Notes under the pieces: model-generated | The model's database searches: none | Seen by the model: the letters and a program-made list of their open reading frames with translations, nothing else | Told to the model about the DNA's origin: nothing | Made by a program: the position numbers and the translations under genes | Source: Thermococcus sp. CX2 | Lineage (GTDB): Archaea; Methanobacteriota_B; Thermococci; Thermococcales; Thermococcaceae | DNA length: 64,000 nucleotides | NCBI RefSeq assembly: GCF_012027555.1 | Contig: NZ_SNUQ01000002.1 | Location: 62,001-126,000 of the forward strand | Reading direction: 5' to 3' | Shown here: piece after piece, positions 43,607 through 51,865 of the stretch | How the letters are laid out: the number at the start of each line of letters is the position of its first letter | How positions within the stretch are numbered: the first letter of the stretch is position 1

Positions 43607-44080
43607 TCAGTAGGGGAACATCACCACAGCCGCTATGGCCGCAGCGGGCTTGTCCCTGACAGTTATCGAAGCGGAGGCAACCTTAAACTCCTTCAGCTTC
43701 CAGCCTCTGACTCTGAAGCCCTCTTCGACCATCTTTCTGACCATTTCTTCCGCCTCTTCCTTGGTGCAGTAGCCGCTGTACTCGTAGATGAGTCCTCCGA
43801 CGTTGCCCTCACTTATTCCGATGCCAAGAGCAGCGCTGATGGTCATTCCTGGCTCGTCGCTCTCGATGTGTGCGTAAACCGTCGGGAGGAGCATTCCTAT
43901 TGGGACATCATGGAGCTCCTCTATCCATTCTATGTGCGCTGGTATGACGCTGCTGAGCTTGACGAGGTTGACGTTGCCTATGCCAAGCTTAAGGAGCGCG
44001 TTGTCAAATGCATTAAGCTTGGTACCGCCCTCTGCCGCGGCGGCTCCTATGAAAGCCCTCTTAGGGGTTGTCCAGCTCAT
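43607..44080 (-). CDS. pdaD: Pyruvoyl-dependent arginine decarboxylase proenzyme
   Basis: 157 aa. It makes agmatine from arginine, the first step of archaeal polyamine synthesis. The proenzyme is cut between Ser43 and Ser44 in VKLSSVIPAH, and the second Ser becomes the pyruvoyl group. The C-terminal part contains EYSGYCTKEEAEEMV. Start 44080 follows GGAGGAAGTTGAA; a frame extension of 28 residues upstream is not supported. With speE it forms a polyamine gene pair. Confidence 0.95.
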   Translation of the reverse strand: MSWTTPKRAFIGAAAAEGGTKLNAFDNALLKLGIGNVNLVKLSSVIPAHIEWIEELHDVPIGMLLPTVYAHIESDEPGMTISAALGIGISEGNVGGLIYEYSGYCTKEEAEEMVRKMVEEGFRVRGWKLKEFKVASASITVRDKPAAAIAAVVMFPY

Positions 44081-44246
44081 TTCAACTTCCTCCTTTCTTT
44101 TCTCACAGGGTAAACGGTTATACGTTAAAGCAAGGGTTCGCTTACTCGCTAATTTGTGGGGCACTTAAAAACGTTTCGCTACATTGGAAAGAACGTCGAA
44201 GAGCCTTTTTTCAGTTAAAAGCCCCATCAAAAAAAGATTGAATGGC

Positions 44247-45395
44247 TTAAGAGGCCGTTTCCGCACGCCTTATCCAGTAGTGATTCACAGCCCGGCCCAG
44301 CGTAGCTGAGGCAAATATTCCTAAGATGCAGGCGAGTGAGGCCGTGGCGTACATGTGTTCGCTGAGGACGCCCGAGACGTAGCCTATCTCACCGACGAGC
44401 AGGCCCAAAACTCCGAAGCTCGCTATTCCTGCTCCCCTAACCAGGGAAGTTGGGACATCCCTGTGCCTAACCACAGCCGCTGAGAGGAGAAGCCTAATGA
44501 AGTAGACCACGAGGAAGAACTCCAGCACGGTAAGGGAAAGCTCCGTCTCGAAGTTCAGTCCCCTCCATGCGAAGAATATCGGGGCAAAGATGCCGTAGGT
44601 GACACCGCTGACTATGGTGGTGAGCCTGTCGTACTGCTTAGTTCCCACGAGGTCGCTGTGCATCATTAGGCCAGCAAGGAAGCCGCCTATGCTGAAGTGC
44701 ATGCCTATCTCTTCGCTGACGAAGGCCAGGGAAGTCGAAAACACCATGAAGAGGCCAAAAACGGCCTCGTCGCTCTTGAGCCTCCTCAATGTCATCGTAA
44801 TCCAGACCTTGTGCTGTATGCCTATGATGTAGTTGATGTACATGATGCCGCCTATGAAGATGGCATCCTTGAGGATGCTCGTGATTATCGGCGTGTAGTC
44901 GCCAGGGGTCTCGTGTATCCTCACCATCATGTAGACTATGAAGAGGCTCATGACCTCGCTTATGACCGCGTAGGAGAGAGCAACATGGAGGAAGTCGTCG
45001 CCGAAGAACCTTTTCAGCCTAAGCACTATCGGAGCAGACGCCGTCGAGAGTATTGCCGCAACTATGATGTTGTCCGAGCTGACCGTCCAGCCCGTGAAGG
45101 GCAGCGTGACGAGGAACATCGCGGCGTAGGTGATTGCATACAGGGGCAGCGTCTTCTTACCTGCGTAGTGGAGCTCCTCAGGCGTAACTTCGAGGCCAGC
45201 GGAAATCATGAGGAAGAACAGGCCGAGCTCGGCTAAAAGAACCATCTCTCCCCTTGGCATGTCGATTAAAACTGCACTCAGTATCATGCCCGCGGTTATC
45301 TCACCCAAAAAGCCAGGGTAGCCTAGTCTCTCAAAGCCTTCCGCTAAGAGTCTTGCAAAGGCTATGATTATGAAAACGTAGCCTATGATTTGCAT
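44247..45395 (-). CDS. CPA2-type cation:proton antiporter (Kef/NapA-like)
   Basis: 382 aa with about 12 membrane helices. GFLGEITAGMILSAVLID (TM2) and ELGLFFLMISAGLEVTPEEL (TM3-loop) are CPA2 signatures; STASAPIVLRLKRFF matches the discontinuous helix region. No TrkA-N/RCK domain is attached. Probably exchanges Na+ or K+ for H+. The ATG has no clear Shine-Dalgarno and a minus-strand TATA-like GATTATTAAC lies about 30 bases upstream, suggesting leaderless translation. Confidence 0.85.
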   Translation of the reverse strand: MQIIGYVFIIIAFARLLAEGFERLGYPGFLGEITAGMILSAVLIDMPRGEMVLLAELGLFFLMISAGLEVTPEELHYAGKKTLPLYAITYAAMFLVTLPFTGWTVSSDNIIVAAILSTASAPIVLRLKRFFGDDFLHVALSYAVISEVMSLFIVYMMVRIHETPGDYTPIITSILKDAIFIGGIMYINYIIGIQHKVWITMTLRRLKSDEAVFGLFMVFSTSLAFVSEEIGMHFSIGGFLAGLMMHSDLVGTKQYDRLTTIVSGVTYGIFAPIFFAWRGLNFETELSLTVLEFFLVVYFIRLLLSAAVVRHRDVPTSLVRGAGIASFGVLGLLVGEIGYVSGVLSEHMYATASLACILGIFASATLGRAVNHYWIRRAETAS

Positions 45396-45472
45396 GTTGA
45401 AATCTTACAGCGAGCAAGTTAATAATCTTTCCGCTGGGCAAGGCTTTTATCGGTGGAAGGAGAGCTTAGACT

Positions 45473-45880
45473 ATGAGGCACTACGAGATAGTCAGGGTAA
45501 GGGAGAAAGGAAAGGTTGAAATACCCCCAGACTACGCCTACGAGCTCGGCCTCGTTGAGGGGGCTTATTTTCTCCTCGAGATAGACACAGACCTTAACGA
45601 GGTTCACATGGAGAGAATAGCCCTGCCCGGAAAGAAGCTCGTGGAGGTCGAGCTGATCGTTGAAGACAAGCCCGGTGTTCTAGCCAAGATAAGTGGCCTC
45701 TTTGGAAAGCACAGGGCGAACATACTCTTCAGTGAGACAGAGGAGCTGGAGGGCATAGAACTGGGAGGAATAGTGGCAGTAATAGACGTGAGCGGAATGA
45801 GCGGCACCATCGAGGAGATGAGAAGAGAGTTAGAAGCTCTTAGGGAAGTAAAGGAAGTGACCCTACGCCCCCTGGAGTAG
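45473..45880 (+). CDS. AbrB-like/ACT two-domain protein
   Basis: 135 aa. The first about 50 residues (YEIVRVREKGKVEIPPDYAY, then GAYFLLEIDTDLNEV) look like a SpoVT-AbrB swapped-hairpin. The second part (about 58-135) is an ACT domain: LIVEDKPGVLAKISGLFGKH, then an effector-type loop ANILFSETEELEGIE. This suggests a regulator whose DNA or protein binding responds to an amino acid. A TATA-like GGCTTTTATCGG lies 25 bases before the ATG and GGAGAG precedes it. The 3' end overlaps mnhD by 18 bases. Confidence 0.75.
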   Translation: MRHYEIVRVREKGKVEIPPDYAYELGLVEGAYFLLEIDTDLNEVHMERIALPGKKLVEVELIVEDKPGVLAKISGLFGKHRANILFSETEELEGIELGGIVAVIDVSGMSGTIEEMRRELEALREVKEVTLRPLE

Positions 45881-47353
45881 GACTACCGCCAGGACGGCCA
45901 AGACGAAGAGGGCAACGAGGACGTTTATCTCCTCCCCAACTTCCTTGGGGCGAACGTTAATCCCATTTTTAAAAACGCCGAGGGACTTGAGAAGGACGAA
46001 CAGCGCTAGAGCAGATGCCAGATAGAGGGCATCCGTAAGGTCAATCCAAGAGCCGAGGTAGAGACCCATGCCAAGGGTAACGAGGGCAAGCGACATGGAA
46101 ACGGCTTTCCAGACGGTTTTGACGTCTTCCGAACTGGCCCTGGAGAGAGAGTAGTTGAGCTTCGTGAACGAAAGGAGAGTGCCAATGCCCCCGAGATAAA
46201 CCGCGTACTTCCAAGTCCCGCTAAGCTCGGAGGAAATAAGACCCTTGGCGTAGGAACCCACGAACGGTGAAATTCCGCCGATGGCAAGGCTGAGCATTAT
46301 CGTTGAGAGCGCCATGATTGGAGCGTTCCGATAGCCGAACTTTCCAAGCTCCCTCGTCCTCCTCGCCAGCCCCCCGACGCTCAGGAAAAGGCCGCCCTTG
46401 AAGAGTGAGTGGGCGAGGGCGTAGTAAGCGGCACCAACGAAGTTGAGGCTCGCTATCCCGAGCAGAACGTAGCCCATCTGGGAAACTGTGTGGTAAGCGA
46501 GCAGCCTCTTCGCGTCCCTCTGGAGGAGTGCCATGCCTATGCCGAAGAAGAGAGAAGCGACGGCAACGCCCATCGCGGCAATCCTCAACGTCCGGCCAAT
46601 GGGAAGGGCAGAGAAGACCAGTATAAGACCGTAGGCAGGAGCCTTAACGACCGCTCCAGACAGAATAGCACTCACCGGCGTTGGCGCGCTCGAGTGGGCG
46701 TCCGGCAGCCAGGAGTGGAGGGGGAATATGCCCGCCTTCAGCAGGAGGGAAGCAATGGCTATTCCCACCGCCGCGTTCAGCTCCCTCGACGGGAGAGCAT
46801 TAGCTGAGATGAGGGCGAGGTTCAGGTAGCCTGTCTCCATGTAGATCACACCTATGGCGAAGATAAAAAGGTAAGATGCCAGCAGGGAAAGGATGAGATA
46901 CTTAAAGGCCGCTCTTCTGGAGTTGGGGTCGTCGGAGAATGTTATGAGCGCGAAGGCAGATACCGAAGCTATCTCCATGTAGATGTAGAAGTTGAAGAGG
47001 TCCTTCGCTATGAAAGCGCCGAGCAGTCCGGCGTGGAGTAAAAGGAGAAGCGCCAGGGCCTTTGGGGTCTTCTTCTCCCTGAAGTCGAAGTAGGAAAGTG
47101 CGTATGGAGCAGTAAAGCCGAAAAGGATGAGCTCTCCGACGATGAATGGCAGGTTCACCTCGTTTATTCCTACCTCTATCCCGCTCACCCTGTTCCACCC
47201 GCCGACGACTTCACTCGCCGGGATGCCCCGGAGGAGCACACCAGCGGGGAGCAGGGCGCCTAGGAGGAAGACAACCTTTATCAGGGGTTTTCTTACGCCC
47301 AACGTGTCCATCAGGATGATTAGGAAGGCAAAGAGCAACGGAAGGGCGACCAT
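45863..47353 (-). CDS. mnhD: Mrp-type Na+/H+ antiporter subunit D
   Basis: 496 aa, about 14 helices, of the NuoL/M/N antiporter family. ALSYFDFREKKTPKALALLL-like segments, the conserved Lys in ASLLLKAGIFPLHSWLPDAH and AYHTVSQMGYVLLG identify it as MnhD/MrpD. It is the only large antiporter-like subunit in the operon; there is no MrpA N-terminal part. ATG 47353 overlaps the mnhC stop (TGATG); an in-frame GTG at 47365 is an alternative. It is the last gene of the eight-gene operon. Confidence 0.9.
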   Translation of the reverse strand: MVALPLLFAFLIILMDTLGVRKPLIKVVFLLGALLPAGVLLRGIPASEVVGGWNRVSGIEVGINEVNLPFIVGELILFGFTAPYALSYFDFREKKTPKALALLLLLHAGLLGAFIAKDLFNFYIYMEIASVSAFALITFSDDPNSRRAAFKYLILSLLASYLFIFAIGVIYMETGYLNLALISANALPSRELNAAVGIAIASLLLKAGIFPLHSWLPDAHSSAPTPVSAILSGAVVKAPAYGLILVFSALPIGRTLRIAAMGVAVASLFFGIGMALLQRDAKRLLAYHTVSQMGYVLLGIASLNFVGAAYYALAHSLFKGGLFLSVGGLARRTRELGKFGYRNAPIMALSTIMLSLAIGGISPFVGSYAKGLISSELSGTWKYAVYLGGIGTLLSFTKLNYSLSRASSEDVKTVWKAVSMSLALVTLGMGLYLGSWIDLTDALYLASALALFVLLKSLGVFKNGINVRPKEVGEEINVLVALFVLAVLAVVLLQGA

Positions 47354-47652
47354 CAGGGAAACCACTGGTTTTCCCTCCTCATGCGCATTATCATCGCGAG
47401 GGCGAGAGAGGTTATCGCCACATCAACGACGAGAGTAGTCAGCATCAGCGTCGCTGGGAGGGGGTCAACAGGCTCGGTGGGCATTATGGGGACGTCTTTC
47501 CCCGGAGAATAAGCCAGGCCGACGAAGAAGAGAACTAAGCCGAGCGACGCGACGTTCACGGAGAGGACTAACTTCACCGGGTTTCTCTTTGTCATCAGGC
47601 CGTAGATTCCAACTAGCATTATGATTACCCCAGCCTGCTCTGGGCTAATCAC
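47353..47652 (-). CDS. mnhC: Mrp antiporter subunit C (NuoK-like)
   Basis: 99 aa, three helices. GIYGLMTKRNPVKLVLSVNV and the following TM3 (LPATLMLTTLVVDVAITSLA) match MnhC/NuoK, including the paired polar positions used in proton transfer. The GTG start at 47652 overlaps the mnhB end by 8 bases; GGGTGGAAA lies just before it. Confidence 0.9.
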   Translation of the reverse strand: MISPEQAGVIIMLVGIYGLMTKRNPVKLVLSVNVASLGLVLFFVGLAYSPGKDVPIMPTEPVDPLPATLMLTTLVVDVAITSLALAMIMRMRRENQWFP

Positions 47653-48046
47653 TTTCCACCCACCTCAGCAGTATGTAAAAGACGAATGTGAAGGCCGCCC
47701 CAACTTCCAGGCCAACAGCGATGTTGAAGGGGACTATTATGCCGCCCTCGGAGGGCAGGAAGTTCGCGTAGAAGGCTCCGAAGGCAAGACCCACCAAACC
47801 AAGGAGCACGAGAAAGGCCCCGGCGGAGCTCTCTATCAGGCCCGCCCAGTTGAACTTGAACTTTTTGCGAACCTGTTTGTAGCCATGAGAGGTAATGAGC
47901 AATATCACAGCAACCGCCAGGATGACGCCTCCTTGGAATCCTCCCCCAGGGCTCAAGTAACCATAGAGCATGAGATATGCCGCATATGTGACGAGAAAGG
48001 GACTCACGAGCTTTGTGGTTGTTCTAACCACGATACTCATCTTCAC
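47645..48046 (-). CDS. mnhB: Mrp antiporter subunit B
   Basis: 133 aa, four helices. YGYLSPGGGFQGGVILAVAV is the MnhB signature. The C-terminal half (IIVPFNIAVGLEVGAAFTFV) is also typical. The GTG at 48046 overlaps the preceding stop in GTGA, favouring it over the ATG two codons later. Confidence 0.92.
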   Translation of the reverse strand: MKMSIVVRTTTKLVSPFLVTYAAYLMLYGYLSPGGGFQGGVILAVAVILLITSHGYKQVRKKFKFNWAGLIESSAGAFLVLLGLVGLAFGAFYANFLPSEGGIIVPFNIAVGLEVGAAFTFVFYILLRWVESD

Positions 48047-48285
48047 TTCTTCTTCCCTCCGAGGAGCAGGTAGAATCCTACGACCGCCGTGAACAGCAGG
48101 CTCGCCTCGCCGAGGCTGTCGTAGGCCCTCCAGCCAGCGAGTATGGCCGAGACTAAGTTCGGAATCCCTATCTCGCCCCAGTTCTGGACGTAGTAGGCGT
48201 AGCTTCCGCCAACCTCGTGGGAGTAGTCAAGGCCGAGCAGAACGATGCCAAGGGCGAGGGTTATAACCACCCCAGCCTTCCTCAC
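48043..48285 (-). CDS. Mrp/Mbh operon small subunit (MbhE-like)
   Basis: 80 aa with two helices around a loop that includes NWGEIGIPNLVSAILAGWRA and YDSLGEASLLFTAVVGFYLL. This corresponds to the C-terminal part of MrpA and to MbhE in membrane-bound hydrogenases. GTG start overlapping the DUF4040 stop (GTGA). Confidence 0.82.
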   Translation of the reverse strand: MRKAGVVITLALGIVLLGLDYSHEVGGSYAYYVQNWGEIGIPNLVSAILAGWRAYDSLGEASLLFTAVVGFYLLLGGKKK

Positions 48286-48512
48286 CTCGTCACCTCCTCG
48301 ATGGTGAACAGGAATATGCCGATAACCACCGCGCCGACCACTATGGCAGAGAGTGCGACGTCTGGGGCTTTGAGCTCGAAGAGGGCCAGTATGAAGAGCA
48401 AACTTAGGAGGGAGTACTTAACGACAGCACTAACCAGCTCCCTCTCCTCTACCACCGCAACGGCGAGGATTATCATGGCTATGAACACAACATCAAGGAT
48501 TGTCCCAAGCAT
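48282..48512 (-). CDS. DUF4040 subunit (MbhD-like, MrpA C-terminal part)
   Basis: 76 aa, three helices. LFELKAPDVALSAIVVGAVV is the DUF4040 signature (an (A/P)DVALTEA-type motif). Together with the next gene it replaces the C-terminal end of MrpA. The ATG at 48512 lies 20 bases inside mnhG. Confidence 0.85.
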   Translation of the reverse strand: MLGTILDVVFIAMIILAVAVVEERELVSAVVKYSLLSLLFILALFELKAPDVALSAIVVGAVVIGIFLFTIEEVTR

Positions 48513-48807
48513 ACATGTCCACCACTACTTTCGGCTTAACCCCGTACTTGTATGCCCCGCGCGCTATGGCGTGCGAGACCATCGGGTTTATCATCGCTAT
48601 AAGGAAGGCCAGCACGAGGAACTTGAGCTTGACTAGGGCTGGAGCGTCCATCATGAGGACGAGGGCTAAAATTATGCCCATCGCTCCGCCCGTATCGCAC
48701 TTGGTAGCCGCGTGGAGGCGTGTGTAAACGTCCGGAAAGCGGAGTATCCCGAGCGCCCCGAAGAGCATGACGGCCCCGCCGAAGATGAGAAGAGCCACCT
48801 CAATCAT
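48493..48807 (-). CDS. mnhG: Mrp antiporter subunit G
   Basis: 104 aa, three helices. GALGILRFPDVYTRLHAATK is the clear MnhG signature. The ATG overlaps the mnhF stop (ATGA). It is a structural subunit needed for assembly of the antiporter. Confidence 0.93.
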   Translation of the reverse strand: MIEVALLIFGGAVMLFGALGILRFPDVYTRLHAATKCDTGGAMGIILALVLMMDAPALVKLKFLVLAFLIAMINPMVSHAIARGAYKYGVKPKVVVDMYAWDNP

Positions 48808-49049
48808 TGCCCCTTCCTCTCCATGTATTTTGCCAGTATCAAACCCCCAACCGCGTTCACCATGAGCAGGACTATGGCGAGATCTATGAGGTAGTACTCC
48901 TGCTGGAGCACGGATAAGACGGCTATTATCACCACCACCTTGGTCGTTATGGCGTTGAGGCCCACTATCCTGTCCGGAAGGGTTGGTCCCCTAACCACGC
49001 GATAGCTTATCAGCATCGCCGTGAAGACGAGCAGGTAGAAAGCGCTCAC
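48804..49049 (-). CDS. mnhF: Mrp antiporter subunit F
   Basis: 81 aa, three helices; YRVVRGPTLPDRIVGLNAIT is the MnhF signature. The GTG at 49049 overlaps the mnhE stop in GTGA, as at other joints in this operon, and gives the usual length; an ATG at 49070 would add 7 residues. Confidence 0.9.
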   Translation of the reverse strand: MSAFYLLVFTAMLISYRVVRGPTLPDRIVGLNAITTKVVVIIAVLSVLQQEYYLIDLAIVLLMVNAVGGLILAKYMERKGQ

Positions 49050-49651
49050 CAGAAGACCTTCTTGAGCCATTCCTCGATGTCCCCCTTTATTTTCTCCCCA
49101 GCCTTCTCGCGGTTGAGCGTTTTGAGGTCTATCCAGTGGACGTAGAGATAGGTCTCGCCGAGCTTCTTGCGTACATCCAGCGTCAGCGTCCCCGGAGTTA
49201 AGGTTATGGAGTTGGCAAGTATTGTAACGCCGGTGTCAGAGTGCAGGTCGGTCTTTATCTTGACTATGCCCGGATTGATGTCCATAAAGATTACATTCTT
49301 GGCGACTTTGAGGTTGCTCTCCACGAGCCTGAAGGCCATTATCACGATGTACTGCGGCAGGTAAAGGAAAGCGAAGTAGAGGAGCTTTTCAAGGATGTGC
49401 CCTGTCTTTCGTATATCCTCAGTTAGCATGTCCCGCATAAAGGAGGCTATTATAAGAGTCACCGCCGCGCCCACCGCGAGGTTCTCCAGCCTGAGGCTCG
49501 ATGAGATTACAATCCAGAAAGCGAACAGGACCGCCCAGGTTAGGACTACCCTCTCCCAGACGGGAAGCTTCGACGCCTCAAACCTCTCGTGGAGAACCCT
49601 CTGGCGCAGGCCCTCCAGCCTCTCCTTGAGGTAGAAGGGGACGCGGCTCAT
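49046..49651 (-). CDS. mnhE: Mrp antiporter subunit E
   Basis: 201 aa. An N-terminal cytoplasmic extension of about 32 residues, three or four helices (about 33-55, 57-75, 88-108), then a soluble C-terminal domain with SNLKVAKNVIFMDINPGIVK and ANSITLTPGTLTLDV, the MnhE signatures. It is the first gene of the operon. TATA box CGTTATAACC (minus strand, about 49672-49681) is about 27 bases from the ATG and no Shine-Dalgarno is visible, so the mRNA is probably leaderless. Confidence 0.92.
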   Translation of the reverse strand: MSRVPFYLKERLEGLRQRVLHERFEASKLPVWERVVLTWAVLFAFWIVISSSLRLENLAVGAAVTLIIASFMRDMLTEDIRKTGHILEKLLYFAFLYLPQYIVIMAFRLVESNLKVAKNVIFMDINPGIVKIKTDLHSDTGVTILANSITLTPGTLTLDVRKKLGETYLYVHWIDLKTLNREKAGEKIKGDIEEWLKKVFW

Positions 49652-49852
49652 GGTGTAGACTACGGCGCGGAGGGTTATAACGGTTTTGCAGACGCCAAGA
49701 AAATGCCCGGAACTGTGAAATTAGTTCGAATAACCCGGCCAAAATTGGGAGAATTTTTAGACGTGATTTTCCGGGGAGCTATCGGCCATCAGGTGGTTTC
49801 ACCATGGAAAGGTTTAAATCTCCCGCCGTTTCAGAGGGATTTGGTGGTGCTC

Positions 49853-50257
49853 ATGATTGAGGTTGGGGAATACAAGGTCAAGGAGGGCCTTTACTACACG
49901 AAGGACCACGAGTGGGTCCAGGTTCTTGATGATGGAACGGTTCTCGTTGGAATAAGCGATTATGCCCAGAAGGAGCTCGGTGACTTGGCCTACGTCGAGC
50001 TTCCGGAGATTGGGACGGAGGTAAGTAAGGGCGACGTCCTCTGCGAGCTGGAGAGCGTTAAGGCTGTCTCGGAAGTTTACGCTCCCGTCAGCGGCGAAGT
50101 GGTTGAGGTCAACGAGGAGCTTGAAGACAGCCCCGAGGTTCTCAACGAGGACCCCTACGAGAACTGGATAGCCAAGCTCAAGCCGAGCAACCTTGAGGAA
50201 GAGCTCAATGAGCTCATGGATGCGGAAGCTTACGCCAAATACCTTGAGAGCCTCTGA
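49853..50257 (+). CDS. gcvH: Glycine cleavage system H protein
   Basis: 134 aa. Lipoyl-carrier protein that shuttles the aminomethyl group between P, T and L proteins. The lipoylated lysine is Lys70 in CELESVKAVSEVYAPVSG. DHEWVQVLDDGTVLVGISDY is the N-terminal signature. No other glycine-cleavage gene is nearby. ATG 49853 follows GGTGGTGCTC and a TATA-like GGTTTAAATC lies 32-42 bases before it. A long in-frame extension upstream is a chance open frame. Confidence 0.95.
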   Translation: MIEVGEYKVKEGLYYTKDHEWVQVLDDGTVLVGISDYAQKELGDLAYVELPEIGTEVSKGDVLCELESVKAVSEVYAPVSGEVVEVNEELEDSPEVLNEDPYENWIAKLKPSNLEEELNELMDAEAYAKYLESL

Positions 50258-50318
50258 GCCTTTCTTTCCTTTCAGAAAGCTTAAGTATTTTTGAGCCCTT
50301 CTTCTATCGGTGATTCCT

Positions 50319-50657
50319 ATGAAGGTTCTAAAGGAGTGGGACGTTAAGGTTAAGCTTGTAAAGACCAAGCGCGGGGCTATTCTGCACATGATAGAGCTCG
50401 AACCTGGGCACTTCTACCTCGAGCAGAACCCGCTAAAGGATTCTAAATACGGCGTCGCCTACAGGAAGATTAAGGAGAACTTCCCCGAGTTTTATATGTT
50501 CTGGGAGATAAAGAACAACCGCTACACAGGCAAGCTCCTCGCTGGGGCGTTCCTTGAGAAGAAGGAAATTGACGACTTCATAACCCTCGTCGCCAAGAGC
50601 GAGGACTTCAAGAAGTTCGAGGAGATTTTCGAGGAAATCGAGGAGATGGAGGAGTGA
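50319..50657 (+). CDS. Hypothetical protein, 112 aa
   Basis: Not recognised. A small alpha/beta protein, basic and beta-rich at the start (KVKLVKTKRGAILHMIELEP, HFYLEQNPLKDSKYGVAYRK) and ending in a strongly acidic helix (FEEIFEEIEEMEE). No cysteine or membrane segment. ATG 50319 follows GGTGATTCCT. It stands alone between gcvH and the A/T-rich nuclease-like gene. Confidence 0.65.
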   Translation: MKVLKEWDVKVKLVKTKRGAILHMIELEPGHFYLEQNPLKDSKYGVAYRKIKENFPEFYMFWEIKNNRYTGKLLAGAFLEKKEIDDFITLVAKSEDFKKFEEIFEEIEEMEE

Positions 50658-50856
50658 GCTCAGACTTTGACCATCATCATCTTTTTCTCAGATACCCTAG
50701 AGGTCTTCATCGCTCTTTTTGTTTTTAATTTTATACACAATTAAAAACGTATCTATTTTATATCGAGTTCTTAACTAAGGCACAGTAACCCTTATTAATG
50801 AGGGGTAAGCACTAAGATAAACGTAAATCTGCGTAAAAACATTGGGAGGGAACTTT

Positions 50857-51864
50857 GTGCACTCGTTAGTGGATGCAATAAAGGATACCATTTCACGGGC
50901 ATCTAAATACAAAAGGCTGTATATGAAAAATGAGGAAGCCGTAAAGCAGCAATTGTTCTTACCACTCCTAGAAGCCTTGGGATGGGACACAAAGAATCCT
51001 TCTGAGGTCGTGCCCGAAGATAAGACTGAGATGGGTAGGGCGGACTATGCCTTAAAAATCAGAGGGAAGACTATTGCATATGTCGAAGTGAAGAAACTTG
51101 AAATCAACATTTTTACGAATAAAAAGCCCCTACAACAGCTTGGATCTTACTGTTATGCTAGAGGAGTCCGGTATGGGATTCTAACTAACGGTGTTCAGTG
51201 GCTTCTGATGAAGGCTTATGAGGAAGGCAAAGATATAAATGAACGGATCCTGTTCCAGATCAATCTAGAAGAGGAGGAGCTAGAACTTGTTCTCCATAAA
51301 ATGACTCTCCTAGACAAAAACAGGCTTCCATATGCTGAGGAGATACTGATGCTTCTTAAAAGCTTGAAATCCATACTTGAGAGCCTTGAATCAAAAGGGA
51401 TTCCAAGAGAGACCGCTATCAAATTTGCTTCGTTGGATCTTTCAGAGTCCGAATCTAGCAAGACTATCCCTGTAAAACTCCCGGAATCTGCGATTCTGAT
51501 TGAGAACGTGTCTGATCCAACATATAAAAAGGTAGTTGAGAGCTATGTCTATTGGAATGATAAGTGGATACCCTTATCGCAAAACCCACCTTCCTGGAAG
51601 AATACCGTTGCAGAGTATGCAAAGTTTCTTGTCAGCAGTGGACTTGCCCTTCCGGAATTTCCACCATATATCAGCACAAACAAGCAACTGCTGAGAAAAT
51701 ATGATGTTCCCGGTAAGACTTCTATTAAAGTCGGTAAGTGGTATGTTTATGTGTGGCTCGAAGCAAAAGAATCTCTCCAAATTCTGAAGAAGTTATGGGA
51801 ATCATCTGGAGTTCCCCTTGCAGTAGTGTTAACAGACGCACCAAGGAGGGGCAGTAGAAAGTAG
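50857..51864 (+). CDS. Solitary HsdR_N-like PD-(D/E)XK nuclease-domain protein
   Basis: 335 aa. Residues about 25-120 match the type I restriction R-subunit N-terminal domain: NEEAVKQQLFLPLLEALGWD, then GRADYALKIRG (Asp63) and AYVEVKK (Glu77, Lys79) forming D-x13-ExK, followed by QQLGSYCYARG with the QxxxY motif. The rest (about 125-335) is unrecognised and contains a helical part and an aromatic-rich C-terminal half. No helicase, methylase or specificity gene is adjacent. The coding sequence is A/T-rich compared with flanking genes, suggesting acquisition. GTG 50857 follows GGGAGGG by six bases. Such solitary proteins may be defence nucleases or remnants. Confidence 0.72.
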   Translation: MHSLVDAIKDTISRASKYKRLYMKNEEAVKQQLFLPLLEALGWDTKNPSEVVPEDKTEMGRADYALKIRGKTIAYVEVKKLEINIFTNKKPLQQLGSYCYARGVRYGILTNGVQWLLMKAYEEGKDINERILFQINLEEEELELVLHKMTLLDKNRLPYAEEILMLLKSLKSILESLESKGIPRETAIKFASLDLSESESSKTIPVKLPESAILIENVSDPTYKKVVESYVYWNDKWIPLSQNPPSWKNTVAEYAKFLVSSGLALPEFPPYISTNKQLLRKYDVPGKTSIKVGKWYVYVWLEAKESLQILKKLWESSGVPLAVVLTDAPRRGSRK

Positions 51865-51865
51865 G

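Noticed and set aside
50857-51864. Complete type I restriction-modification locus
   Set aside because: Only an HsdR_N-like domain is present; no helicase motor, methylase or specificity genes are in the flanks.
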